Below are positions 11,001 to 20,254 of a stretch of 64,000 nucleotides of DNA, piece after piece. This DNA comes from Strigamia acuminata. Lineage: Eukaryota > Arthropoda > Chilopoda > Geophilomorpha > Linotaeniidae. The notes under the pieces are model-generated. The model had not been told where the DNA came from, made no database searches, and was given only the letters and a program-made list of their open reading frames with translations. The stretch covers positions 1,056,001 through 1,120,000 of the forward strand of contig OX442323.1 in assembly GCA_949358305.1 (NCBI GenBank), given 5' to 3'. Position numbers and translations under genes: made by a program. Numbering within the stretch: the first letter of the stretch is position 1; each line of letters opens with the position of its first letter.

Positions 11001-12371
11001 GATCCAGATCTGGCACCCCCTCCTGGGGTACAAACTCGTCGTGGTTCGGGTAAAAAGGGAAAGGTGAAAGAGAAAGAAACCCCAGACCCAATGTTATTGC
11101 CGCTGGATATGACGAAATGGAGGAGAATCCAGTCTGTCCGGAAAGCCGGGGCAACGGCTGGAAAAGTTGACGTTGTTTATTTCTCGCCCAATGACGACAA
11201 ACTTAGAAGTCGAACTGATGTTGCACGGTGGTGCGATGGAGAAGGTTACGCATACGATCCGAACCTTTTCGACTTCAAAACGTTAGAAGGGGAGGAACCC
11301 TTACCTTTTGCGGGGTTTTGTGCAGTTGAGCCCGACACCTACGAGGAGGCGATCGAGGGCATTAACAAACCCTACTGGGAAGGGGCGATGAAGGACGAGA
11401 TTGACATTTTTGATGAACGAGAAATCTATCGTGAAATTGACAAGCCTAAAGACGTACAGCTTTTGGGGACAAAATGGATTCGCGGTTTCTTCGACATTGT
11501 TGATTTGGGTCCGGTGACCCTATTGTTGGGCATCGAATTCGACAGATCCGGGGGGCGAATCCGTATTCACCAGAGAAAGTACATAGAAAAGCTGTGTAAG
11601 ATGTATGGAGTGGATCCGTGTCACCGTGTGCGAGTGCCAGTGACCCCTGGCACAATGATCCAGCAAGTTAAAGAGGGTGAACGGGTGAACACGGTATTTC
11701 CGTACAGGAACTTGGTCGGGAGTCTCCTTTTTATTGCGAGCAGGACTAGGCCTGATATCCTCTTTTCGGTTATAGTCCTCTCGCAATACAATGAAAAACA
11801 TTCGGCGCGTCATGTTGGAATGCTGATGCAGGTATTGCGATATTTAGGGAACACACCAAACTATGCCATCGATTTATCGAATTGTAGGAATGATTCCCTT
11901 ACTGTCTACACTGACGCGTCTTTCGCCCTAGACCAAGACAAGAGAAGAAGCTTTGGGGGCCATATAGTGTACCTAGGGGGGGTTCCAATCTCATGGAACT
12001 GCCATAAGCAGACAATGACCTCCCTGTCGATCATGGAGAGTGAATTTCTGGCCGTGGTCGATGGGGTGAAGGATATTATATGGCTTCACCGACTGTACGA
12101 CGCAGACATTATGTTTTGTGTCGAACGCGCAACCCCGTGCGTATATGCCGACAGTATGCCGGCGATTCAGTATACGAAAAATAGAATAGAAAACCGCGCT
12201 AATAAACATATAGATGTCAAACTGCATTTCGTCCGTGACTGGTTCGAAAAAGGAACGTTTTCTATTAGACACATTGCCGGGGTTCTGAACGTGGCAGATA
12301 TTTTAACCAAATGGTTAGCGAAACCAAGGTTAAACACTCTTTGCGAACACATTTTTGTTATGGACAAATAG
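8043..12371 (+). CDS. CE1 Gag-Pol with internal RT deletion
   Basis: One frame open from 8025; the Met at 8043 (MSKHDDY) matches the CE3 start and is preferred. Domains in order: copia-type Gag; CCHC zinc knuckle (CFNCGGTGHFAREC) near residue 235; retropepsin VDTGATDH near 330; HHCC zinc domain (WHSRMGH...CDAC) near 570-610; integrase core with HMDVWG, TDNGGEF and the E of VAERANRT; RNase H (YTDASFALD) near 1290. At about 11471-11490 the frame passes from KWIRG straight to FFDIVDLGP. In CE3 the equivalent residues are separated by about 165 residues holding the RT fingers, palm and YVDD motif. The deletion is in frame and its ends share 'TGGAT', suggesting recombination between short repeats. 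The protein cannot reverse transcribe, yet the element is young, so it was probably mobilised in trans. Confidence 0.93.
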   Translation: MSKHDDYKDIKKLDGTNYATWSVQVQLLLKYNGVWGHVDGTEKQPPDTATAKEKRDFKVREDKAMSTLCMSCAEPQQVIAVSCPTAAKVWEALKNAYQPTTRARRARLRRDFLNMKMLEGEEMLVFTGRVDRKVTELKDVKIDVSDEFHAFQYLDHLPPQYENIKQTAYHWEDADFTAKNVKERLLGEYNRLYESSNEFGVLTQQMDNTALFAKQKWKPRGKPSTATGPSRGTCFNCGGTGHFARECPSPPKQQGAFGTFPAAAGSPAQLNRGSGRGRGRGKGQQRANLTQLDPYADEPHTLYSAVLEEKPAQPLSLVSHGNCDSQWYVDTGATDHFSFNRSWFSDFRPLSNFSVQQGEGKSKIEGVGNVVITTLYGTRHRDITLKNVFFAPNFRKNLISLGRTDEAGMCTFVKNGEMFIYKDKIEEPSITAVRTSNRLYKVNCRIEVGNVNTAALTAQQNAAAVLDLIKSSVKDERFVQPLLTILDYKNALLKSLSKSDKGTSAANLSAQVSEKTLAPAAINLPKAGNEVQTPPANIPQANATAKANGGNADDVKVRNQERPQTMDTWHSRMGHLNAKGISKLEKSDDVFGINLSTKELSTCDACATAKSTRASFPPIVAISTKGILDIVHMDVWGKSQGPSLGGANYYFILVDDYSRYMWIIMMKTKGEVLGHFKRWLTEVERTTSKKVKCIKTDNGGEFISRDWDTYASKIGLKCIRTNAYSPEMNSVAERANRTIISGVRALMLENSFPYPLWAELATSIVYLKNRFPHQGIEGKTPYSIFFNKKLSLRHIKCIGSKTFVHVPSQTRKGKLEGRAWAGALVGYAISTRGYRIWDPKTNQVFASKHVRIFEDSYWYEIGKRLQTPVRQPQGGSEEFKSFGYSSSDTEEDDDGSVVPVGQPPPFMPPPIPPPIPPPIPPRTPGPALRPNVQRTIELPAIGVDPIGDDEEIGGAQGIDGDNPVEEIGGAKGDDENFLNVYPDDDEDPDLAPPPGVQTRRGSGKKGKVKEKETPDPMLLPLDMTKWRRIQSVRKAGATAGKVDVVYFSPNDDKLRSRTDVARWCDGEGYAYDPNLFDFKTLEGEEPLPFAGFCAVEPDTYEEAIEGINKPYWEGAMKDEIDIFDEREIYREIDKPKDVQLLGTKWIRGFFDIVDLGPVTLLLGIEFDRSGGRIRIHQRKYIEKLCKMYGVDPCHRVRVPVTPGTMIQQVKEGERVNTVFPYRNLVGSLLFIASRTRPDILFSVIVLSQYNEKHSARHVGMLMQVLRYLGNTPNYAIDLSNCRNDSLTVYTDASFALDQDKRRSFGGHIVYLGGVPISWNCHKQTMTSLSIMESEFLAVVDGVKDIIWLHRLYDADIMFCVERATPCVYADSMPAIQYTKNRIENRANKHIDVKLHFVRDWFEKGTFSIRHIAGVLNVADILTKWLAKPRLNTLCEHIFVMDK

Positions 12372-12378
12372 TTTAAGC

Positions 12379-12389
12379 AAAGGGGGATT
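12379..12389 (+). promoter_or_regulatory. CE1 polypurine tract
   Basis: AAAGGGGGATT abuts the 3' LTR and would prime plus-strand DNA synthesis. Confidence 0.8.
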
Positions 12390-12867
12390 TGTTGGGTTGC
12401 AAACCCATTTTGAAGTGCTTAAATATTTGTTCCTGTGTTACGTGATTTATTGGTTACACAATTTCCGAGTATGTGTAACAAGTGTGTTGTAAATTAATGT
12501 CCCGATCCAGTGTTCAACCGATAATGATTTTTATCAATGCTTGTTATGTACCGCGGTTGAATATTCTCTCCTTTACAGCACACGTCCCTGATGTCGTCTG
12601 CTTGAAAAAGCGATTTGTGTTTTATCCTTTTTCCTTGGTTTATCGATTATTAATGTCGGTGTTTTTTACTTGCGATTGTAAAGGACAAATCATTGGAAAC
12701 TTGACAATGATTTATCCTATGTTGTTGGAGAGTGCAAATAGCCTCTAACCGTGTATCACCTGATATTCTCACGAATTAAAGATGGCGCACGCATGTCGGT
12801 TTCGCGCACCGTTTCAACTGATGTTTCTTTTGATTTCGTTTGCAGAATTGCCGGGAATAACCCCACA
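12390..12867 (+). repeat. CE1 3' LTR
   Basis: Copy of 6379-6856; followed directly by target duplication CCTCT. Confidence 0.95.
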
Positions 12868-12872
12868 CCTCT

Positions 12873-13326
12873 TTCTACCCGGACACCGAGACCCGGTGGA
12901 CGATAGGTTGTGTGGACACTCGAATATTCGGGGTTCGGTCCTTTGCATTTATTCATAATGAAGACTCTTCTTACGTACAACTTAGCGTTATTTTTTTTCC
13001 CGCGTGTATTGTTTGCCGTCGACATGTTTAAAGTGCGTGCCGACTCGATCAGCGACCAAATAAGCGGAGTTGTAAACCCACGCCAAATTGAACGACTGCG
13101 GAAATATCGTCGCCAGTCCACGCATGCTCCACTTGATTACTTACTTACTCACCCACTCACTCGCTTTCTCTCGCTCTCACTCTCGCTCTCGCCCTCGCTC
13201 TCGTCGACACCACGTTGCAGTGAAGCACGAAGCTTCGTTTCAATTGTCGCCATTTTTAAATCGGGCTAGAGCCGGGCAAAGACAGTTTGCGTTTGCAGTT
13301 GCGTGTTTAGTTTCGTTTCGTTAAAC
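12873..13326 (+). other. Upstream region and probable non-coding first exon of gene A
   Basis: A GTGAGT donor at 13327 ends a likely 5' exon of gene A, preceded by a CT-rich tract (13160-13205). A frame from ATG 12958 begins with a hydrophobic, signal-peptide-like stretch but then runs into the CT microsatellite. It is weak as a separate gene. Confidence 0.35.
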
Positions 13327-13573
13327 GTGAGTGAGCGAGCGAGTGAACGAGCGAATGAGCCAAGTGTTTTGTGGTATCATTTGTCAATTATTCCCGCCCA
13401 ATTATGCACGTATTGTATCCGTAAGCGCGCGCGCAGAAAAAATTTGTTTGTTTGGTTATTGTTGCTAACAGAAAATGAAGCTCAATTTAATAACCCATTT
13501 GGTTTTTTTTTTTTGTTTTTTTTTTCTTTTTCTTTTGATTTTATCTATCGCGTTTTTTTCTTTTTCAGAGACC

Positions 13574-14256
13574 ATGATGACAGGAACATGGAAGGTGAAA
13601 GGGGAAGGGGAGACATCGTCCATCTCGGCGCCCGTTCTCCGTGCGACGCGGACTAGAACCACATCGCCGTCGTCGACTGCCGCTATCGCGTCGGTACCGC
13701 TCGATCCCGCTTTGTCCAAGCGTCCAGGCAGGCAGAAAAGGAGTAAACTGACGCTGATCAAGAGGGTACGCGCCACGTCTTGGGTTTTATTTATTTGCTT
13801 ATTCTCTTTTTTTTTTTTCTCCCTTTCCCTTTCCAGTCGCGAAGAGAGACATCATTGCCGCCGCCGTCTTCACCTTCGGTGCTGCGGGAAGAGAGATTGG
13901 CAACAAGGGTCGAGGCGGTGATAACAGAAAAAATGGAGAATGTGGTGAAGAATGTGGTGAAGAATGTGGCGGAGAATGTGGCGGAGAATGTGGTGGAGAA
14001 GGTTATGGCGAAGCGAATGGAGAAGGTGTTGGCGGAGCAACTGGACAAAGTGGTTGCGGAGCGAATGGAGAAAGCGGCGAGATGGCGGGAAAAGAAGACG
14101 AAGACGTTGTGCGTGTTAAAGTCGGTGGGGAAGAAGCTAGAGGCGGTGCAGGCGGAGGTGAAGGAAATGGAGATGGACATGGTGGACATGATGGAGGAGG
14201 AAGATGGCTGTGGTTACGAAGGACTCGATGATAACGGCGATGAAAAGGAGTGGTAG
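13574..14256 (+). CDS. Gene A: two-coding-exon coiled-coil protein with acidic tail
   Basis: Exons 13574-13765 and 13837-14256 are split by a 71-nt phase-0 GT-AG intron (donor AGG|GTACG, acceptor TTTCCAG|TCG). A further intron (13327-13568) separates a 5' non-coding exon, and its acceptor lies 5 nt before the start codon. The product is about 203 residues. The first 64 are basic and Ser/Thr-rich, ending LTLIKR. Exon 2 begins with a Ser/Pro stretch, then four-residue repeats (NVVK, NVAE) leading into a long predicted coiled coil, and ends in an acidic tail. No known domain or signal peptide is seen; a nuclear or scaffold role is only a guess. Genes B and C have the same intron phase, the same CCAG|TCG acceptor and the same basic-then-acidic order, so the three may be paralogues. 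AATAAA signals follow at 14330 and 14389. Confidence 0.6.
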
Positions 14257-14399
14257 GGAGAAGGGGTGATGGGCCCTGAAGACGATGGTTACGATGTGAC
14301 CGACAGTGACCACAACCAAGATTCTATCAAATAAATAGATAAATAAATTGACAAGTGTACTCATAATTGTTGTATAGATTCTTTCGATCGAATAAACAT

Positions 14400-14995
14400 T
14401 GTTTTAATATAGTTGTCACGGTTCATACTTTGGCGAAAGCATGTCTGGCGATGGCAAGGGGCGCACGAGTGGCTACTCGCATGCCGTCCCCTGGGACATG
14501 CAGACTCGCTCTCGGACCTCAGGACTCATATTATTGTCGTCTGGCTGGCTCGCGTAGACAGCGTAGACAGCGATGGGGCAAGAAGTCTGGGAGATAGATA
14601 GATAAAGTTAAAATCTGAAACTGCAAATTTTTCACAAAACATTTGTTTCAATCGGTCCCAACGACGATAATCTAATTAACAGTTGGAGCGCAAACCACGA
14701 AACCGATTCGACGATTGTGGGATTAAACTTTCATTGTCTTCCATGGGTATTTTTTATTCCACAGGGTGTCCCACGCGCGCGTGTCTACTCCTTTCTCTTT
14801 TCTTCGTCCGGGGACCCATTTCCAATCGAACTTTTTTTTTGTCCGGCGCCCAAAAGCCCGGACAGATCCACGAAATCCGCAGCAAAATCACGAGCTTGGG
14901 GTCGGCGTATAGGTCGCACAGCATCTCCCGAGGATTAAATATATAAACAATTAAACTAGTGTTTTTGCACAATTATTTGGAACAAACAATCGCTA
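14400..14995 (+). repeat. Satellite fragment between gene A and CE2
   Basis: Positions 14640-14730 match the satellite block 'GATAATCTAATTAA...GGAGCG.AAACC.CGAAACCGATTC'. The segment at 14760-14990 is near 22790-23040 (shared 'GGCG.CCGACACCCAAAAG', 'ATAAACAATTAAA'). No gene is seen. Confidence 0.5.
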
Positions 14996-15000
14996 TAACC

Positions 15001-15859
15001 TGTTACATAAAGAGATAATTGTTAGACGTTAAAATCTGATAATTGAATTGTATAACATTGTTTAAATACGAGAATTTAGAGTCTTAAGTCGAAATTGTGA
15101 AAGCATATTTGTGTCAGTAAATGGTTTGATATATGTTGATCGTTTATTGTATAAACTGGATGAATTTCGGCTTATTTGATGTAAAATGTTATAGTGTTGT
15201 TGCTTGTATGCGGTACGAGGGCGCCACACGAAATGTGTTAATGTTCTCGTAACGTGTTAGTCTGTGGTGATGATGTCAAAGCAATGACATCATCGTGGTG
15301 AGAGATTGTATCTTTATTTATTATCTTTTTCGTTTTGTCATAAGATTTGTACTGTGTGTAAATTCAATGACGTCACCAGAATAAAAGTCATTCATTCTGT
15401 TTTAGTTTTCAACCGTGTACGTGTGTTTTTCTTCTGCCAGACACCTCATTATACATTCATGAAAATAGGCCCAGATTGGACCAACTTCACCTATTTTCTA
15501 GGCATGGAAAACTAACAGTTTTGGACATTACATTTAAGATTCAACTACATTTGAACACAGCTTGGATTGTGAAACCCAGACATTGGTTTCACATTGGTTA
15601 ATATGTGATAATATAACATTATCACATGTGAGTACATTTATTTTACAAAACTTTATATTTATTTTCGTTGTATTTCACGTTGAATACACGTCCCGAGGAG
15701 CGAACGTTTCCACAACGCGAACGACGCCGAGCATACGCATCGCCGGAAAGCCTAACGACGCGCCGCCCGACGTTTGACGATTTATTGGATAGGACATTCA
15801 TATATCGGGTATTTTATTATTTCCACTGCGTTTATGAATATTTTGGCGAGTGTCCTACA
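15001..15859 (+). repeat. CE2 5' LTR
   Basis: 859 bp and identical by eye to 19391-20249 (offset 4390). It contains a perfect CRE palindrome, a 10-bp inverted repeat of ATF-like half sites and an AATAAA at about 15379. Confidence 0.95.
15269..15375 (+). promoter_or_regulatory. CRE/ATF-like sites in the CE2 LTR
   Basis: GATGATGTCA and its inverse TGACATCATC (15269-15294) form a perfect 10-bp inverted repeat around AAAGCA. TGACGTCA (15368-15375) is the consensus CREB/ATF octamer. Both are repeated in the 3' LTR at 19659-19684 and 19758-19765. Binding is inferred from motif identity only. Confidence 0.5.
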
Positions 15860-15877
15860 TGGTAGCAGAGGATGGTT
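15860..15877 (+). promoter_or_regulatory. CE2 primer-binding site, initiator tRNA-Met
   Basis: TGGTAGCAGAGGATGGTT matches the complement of the 3' 18 nt of animal initiator tRNA-Met and directly abuts the LTR. Confidence 0.92.
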
Positions 15878-15925
15878 CTGCTAAAACCCGATATCGACGG
15901 AAAATAGCGACGATACGACGGAAAA

Positions 15926-16819
15926 ATGGCGTCGAAGGGAAGCGCGGCGTCGGCGGCGGCAGGAATCGCGCCGCTTGACAAAAACAACTACGAGACGTGG
16001 AAAGTGGACGTTCAATTGTTGCTTCAGGAACTCAATTTGTGGGGATTCCACGACGAAACAATTAAAGCGCCGCCGGATGGAACGTCGGCAGCGGATTTGG
16101 CGAAATACGAGAAGCGGAAAGCTCGTGCACGTGGAATTTTGTGCAACAGCGTCGCAACCAGACTGAAACCGTCGCTGTTAAAGCTGGATACATCGAAAGA
16201 GGTATGGGATTACCTGAAAAAGCTGCATGAACCCACGTCAGTCGCGAGAAATGCAAAGATTCTCGAGGATTTCTACACGATACGTTGCGGCGATAAAGAG
16301 GAAGTCGATACGTTTATCACACGTGTCGAATTGGCAGCCGACGAATTGAAATCAATAAAACAAGAGCCGAATGACAAAGTAAAAGCCTATACTTTAATAA
16401 ATAGAATTCGTAAAGACTACGAACATCAAGTGCAGGCTATTTACCAGTGGAGTGACGGGGACTTCACGTTTGATAAAGTTTCCGAGGCATTGCTTGCCGA
16501 GAGTGCACGTCGTCGATACACGACAGGAACGAGTTCTCCAACGATGGAATCCAGTGCTCTCAGTGTCAGTGCTTCCAACAATCAGCAAGGATCGAGGAAA
16601 CAAGACAACAAAGGAGGTAAGAGCAACTTTTCCAATATTTTATGTTACAATTGCCACGAAAAGGGACATATTGCACGGAACTGTCAAATGCCAAATACAA
16701 AACAACAGGACAACACTCGTGGACGTGGCAAAGGGCGCGGACAGCCCCAACGAGGCAAGGGTTTGCGTGGAGCCTTTTATGCATCATCGGGGTGGAGAGT
16801 TTTGCAGCAAGGAATTTGA
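15926..16819 (+). CDS. CE2 Gag
   Basis: 297 codons. Copia-type Gag with the family signature YETWKVDVQLLL near residue 22 and a CCHC knuckle (CYNCHEKGHIARNC) near residue 240, followed by an Arg/Gly-rich nucleic-acid-binding tail. After GAFYAS the frame crosses the deletion and ends in an unrelated 11-residue tail (GWRVLQQGI) read from the integrase region in the wrong frame. Gag itself appears complete. Confidence 0.85.
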   Translation: MASKGSAASAAAGIAPLDKNNYETWKVDVQLLLQELNLWGFHDETIKAPPDGTSAADLAKYEKRKARARGILCNSVATRLKPSLLKLDTSKEVWDYLKKLHEPTSVARNAKILEDFYTIRCGDKEEVDTFITRVELAADELKSIKQEPNDKVKAYTLINRIRKDYEHQVQAIYQWSDGDFTFDKVSEALLAESARRRYTTGTSSPTMESSALSVSASNNQQGSRKQDNKGGKSNFSNILCYNCHEKGHIARNCQMPNTKQQDNTRGRGKGRGQPQRGKGLRGAFYASSGWRVLQQGI

Positions 16820-19355
16820 TTCTTTTCTGCAACAAAAGGGCATTGGTGCCCAAAGAACAAACCCGTACTCAGCACAAATGAACGGCATTGCGGAGCGATT
16901 AAACCGCTCAATATTAAACAATGTGCGCGCAATAATTGAGGATACAAATTTGCCGTGGATTTTGTGGGCAGAATTGGCTGTCAGCTACATTTATTTAAAG
17001 AACAGGTATCCACATTTATTTGCGAAGGGACAAATTCCTTACATTAAATTCAGACAAAGAAGCATGGCAGTGAAGCATTTACGTGCAATTGGCTCGTTAT
17101 GTTTCGTACATATTCCCAAACCCAAAAGAGCTAGCAAACTCGACTCAAGAGCATGGAAGGGCATACTGGTGGGGTATGCATTCACTACAAGGGGTTATAG
17201 GGTTTGGAATCCAATTACAAATGAGGTAGTCGAAACAAAACATTTAGTCATTGATGAGTCCAGGGACTGGAAGTCCTTTAATGCTGTGGACATAAATGTT
17301 CAACAACCAGATTTGGATACAAATGGTTACGATTCGGATGAGAGTGGGTTGTATCAACAGGAATTCCATGATCCGATGCCACCCACTACACCACCGGGTT
17401 CGCCTCCCGTTATGCGTAAAGTCCCAGCACCCCTCGCGCAGGTCCCACCACAAGTGGGACCAATGGCCCAAGCGCCTATTCCCACACAGCCAGTCCAAGG
17501 GGGGGCAAAAGTTAAGAAACCTCGAATTGCCACCCGAACCACAGATGCAGATGGGTGGGATAGGGAGCAAGTGACCAGGCAAGGAGGTGTTACAGCTGGG
17601 AGAATTGATGTGCTGTTTTACGCACCAGATGGCACAGGGCCTTTGAAAACAAAGAAAGATGTTGAAGCGTATTGCCGGGGAAATAGGATATTTTTCAATC
17701 CATTAAAATTCGATTTCACCCCAGTGAAGGAGCCCATCAATACAATCGAGCAATCGTCCGACGAGGAACCAATGGAGACGGTTCTCACTGCAACGACACC
17801 TCCCATCAGCGTGTATTGTGCTGTCACGCAGCCCAAAACATACGAGGAGGCAGCTTCCTCGCCTCAATCTAAAGAATGGAGAGAGGCGATGGAAGAGGAG
17901 ATTGAAACATTACAAGAAAGAGAAGTGTACGAGGAGGTGCCGCGACCGAAGGCCAAGGTCTTGGGTCACAAATGGGTATACAAGTTGAAACCAGACGAAG
18001 ATGGCAATATTGTGAGATATCGTGCCAGGGTAGTCGCACAAGGGTTTAGACAAACGCAAGGTGTGGACTACACAGAAGTGTTCTCGCCGGTCGTAAATTT
18101 CACATTAATCCGACTGTTTTTCTGTTTATTGGTGATCTTGCGTGGCTGGGTCGACGTCCATCTGGACGTCAAATGCGCGTACCTTTACGGCAAATTAGAT
18201 TGTCCCATACATATGGAGATCCCGCAAGGATTCAAAACACCGGGAACGGACAATGTTTGGCTCCTGTACAAATCATTGTACGGATTACACCAATCCGGCA
18301 GGATGTGGTTCGAGGAGTTAAATACCAGTCTGCTGGATTTGGGTTTCACCAAAGTGATTGGATGCAATTGCGTTTACACTTTTGATCGCAATGCCGTCCT
18401 CTTGATATACGTGGACGACATGATTTTGTTTGCAAAAGATGTGGAAACCCAGAGCGCCCTAATTGACCTCATTAAACAAAAATTCAACATTGTGAACTTG
18501 GGTCGGATCACAAAATTGCTAGGTGTGAAATTTTATCGTGAGAATGGGAAGGTATGCCTCCACCAGAAGCATTTCATAGATAAGTTGGCTGTGAAATTCA
18601 ACTTGACTCAAAATACGAAAGTGAGAGTTCCTATTGCAGCCGGGTCAACGTTTAATCACAATGTTAAAGAAGTTGATCCGAACTCAGACTTTCCATATCG
18701 TTCGCTGGTCGGGAGTTTGATGTTCCTCGCGTCCAGGACAAGGCCGGACATTTTATATTCCACAATATACATGTCCCAATTTAACACAAGCTACACTCAG
18801 AAACACGTCAAGGCTCTTGTGCAAATTGCTCAATACGTTGTGAATACTAAAAATTATTGTGTTAATTTATCAAAGTGTATAAATACAGATTTGCGCATTT
18901 ACACCGATGCTTCCTGGGCGACGGACCTCCATCACTGTAAGAGTTTTGGGGGGTTTGCATTGTTTATGGGCGATGCCCTCATTAGTTGGGGTTGTCGGAA
19001 ACAAAGTTCCGTCGCGTGCAGTACTATGGAGGCGGAATATTTGGCGCTAGTTCACGCCGTCCAGGAAGGATATTGGCTATCCAGCATATTCGAAAGCTGT
19101 GTGCTTTTTGATTATATTAATATGCCAATAGTGTATTCGGATTCGTTGTCATCGATACAATTTGTGGAAAATGATCTTGAAAATTCTAAAACTAAACATA
19201 TCCGAATACGCTATTGCTTCTTAAGAGACTGGTTCGAGAAAAAGTATTTCTCAATTGAGAAAATTCCGACAAAATGGAATTTAGCAGATTTGTTCACAAA
19301 GTGGCTGCCTCAGGACCGGTTAAAAGACTTGTGTGCAGATATGTTGGATGTTTGA
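16791..19355 (+). pseudogene. CE2 Pol remnant: end of integrase, RT and RNase H
   Basis: The usable frame starts at the deletion junction with RGGEFC (integrase, just after the second catalytic Asp) and continues through the integrase Glu region (MNGIAERLNRS). RT follows with FSPVVN, LYGLHQSGRMW and the catalytic YVDD near 18410. RNase H follows, with YTDASWATD and the catalytic-type MEAEYLAL. Protease, the HHCC domain and both integrase aspartates are gone, and the frame is out of register with Gag. RT and RNase H look intact but have no evident translation start: upstream codons in this frame overlap Gag. Confidence 0.85.
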
Positions 19356-19378
19356 ATCAAGATATAACGTGTAACATT

Positions 19379-19390
19379 TAAGGAGGTGAT
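19379..19390 (+). promoter_or_regulatory. CE2 polypurine tract
   Basis: Purine-rich TAAGGAGGTGAT directly before the 3' LTR. Confidence 0.7.
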
Positions 19391-20249
19391 TGTTACATAA
19401 AGAGATAATTGTTAGACGTTAAAATCTGATAATTGAATTGTATAACATTGTTTAAATACGAGAATTTAGAGTCTTAAGTCGAAATTGTGAAAGCATATTT
19501 GTGTCAGTAAATGGTTTGATATATGTTGATCGTTTATTGTATAAACTGGATGAATTTCGGCTTATTTGATGTAAAATGTTATAGTGTTGTTGCTTGTATG
19601 CGGTACGAGGGCGCCACACGAAATGTGTTAATGTTCTCGTAACGTGTTAGTCTGTGGTGATGATGTCAAAGCAATGACATCATCGTGGTGAGAGATTGTA
19701 TCTTTATTTATTATCTTTTTCGTTTTGTCATAAGATTTGTACTGTGTGTAAATTCAATGACGTCACCAGAATAAAAGTCATTCATTCTGTTTTAGTTTTC
19801 AACCGTGTACGTGTGTTTTTCTTCTGCCAGACACCTCATTATACATTCATGAAAATAGGCCCAGATTGGACCAACTTCACCTATTTTCTAGGCATGGAAA
19901 ACTAACAGTTTTGGACATTACATTTAAGATTCAACTACATTTGAACACAGCTTGGATTGTGAAACCCAGACATTGGTTTCACATTGGTTAATATGTGATA
20001 ATATAACATTATCACATGTGAGTACATTTATTTTACAAAACTTTATATTTATTTTCGTTGTATTTCACGTTGAATACACGTCCCGAGGAGCGAACGTTTC
20101 CACAACGCGAACGACGCCGAGCATACGCATCGCCGGAAAGCCTAACGACGCGCCGCCCGACGTTTGACGATTTATTGGATAGGACATTCATATATCGGGT
20201 ATTTTATTATTTCCACTGCGTTTATGAATATTTTGGCGAGTGTCCTACA
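19391..20249 (+). repeat. CE2 3' LTR
   Basis: Copy of 15001-15859, followed by target duplication TAACC. Confidence 0.95.
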
Positions 20250-20254
20250 TAACC

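Larger units (their letters stand above)
6379..12867 (+). mobile_element. CE1, Ty1/copia LTR retrotransposon lacking the RT core
   Basis: The element has 478-bp LTRs (6379-6856 and 12390-12867) bounded by TG...CA. They are flanked by the exact 5-bp duplication CCTCT (6374-6378 and 12868-12872). The only LTR difference I see is one base near the 3' end (CCTCA against CCCCA), so insertion is recent. A 12-nt PBS starts 2 nt after the LTR and a purine tract precedes the 3' LTR. The order Gag-protease-integrase-(RT)-RNase H is that of copia. It is the same family as CE3 but misses about 165 RT residues. Confidence 0.96.
15001..20249 (+). mobile_element. CE2, Ty1/copia element lacking protease and most of integrase
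   Basis: 859-bp LTRs (15001-15859, 19391-20249), TG...CA, flanked by the exact duplication TAACC (14996-15000, 20250-20254). I see no LTR differences, so insertion is very recent. The 18-nt PBS adjoins the LTR with no gap. The internal part is only 3.5 kb because a deletion near 16781-16792 fuses Gag to the end of the integrase core and shifts frame. It is a different family from CE1/CE3 and CE4/CE5, with a leader of only 66 nt. Confidence 0.96.

Noticed and set aside
16452-16790. Upstream part of the long CE2 Pol frame as real protein
   Set aside because: It overlaps Gag in another frame; only the part after the deletion junction resembles copia Pol.
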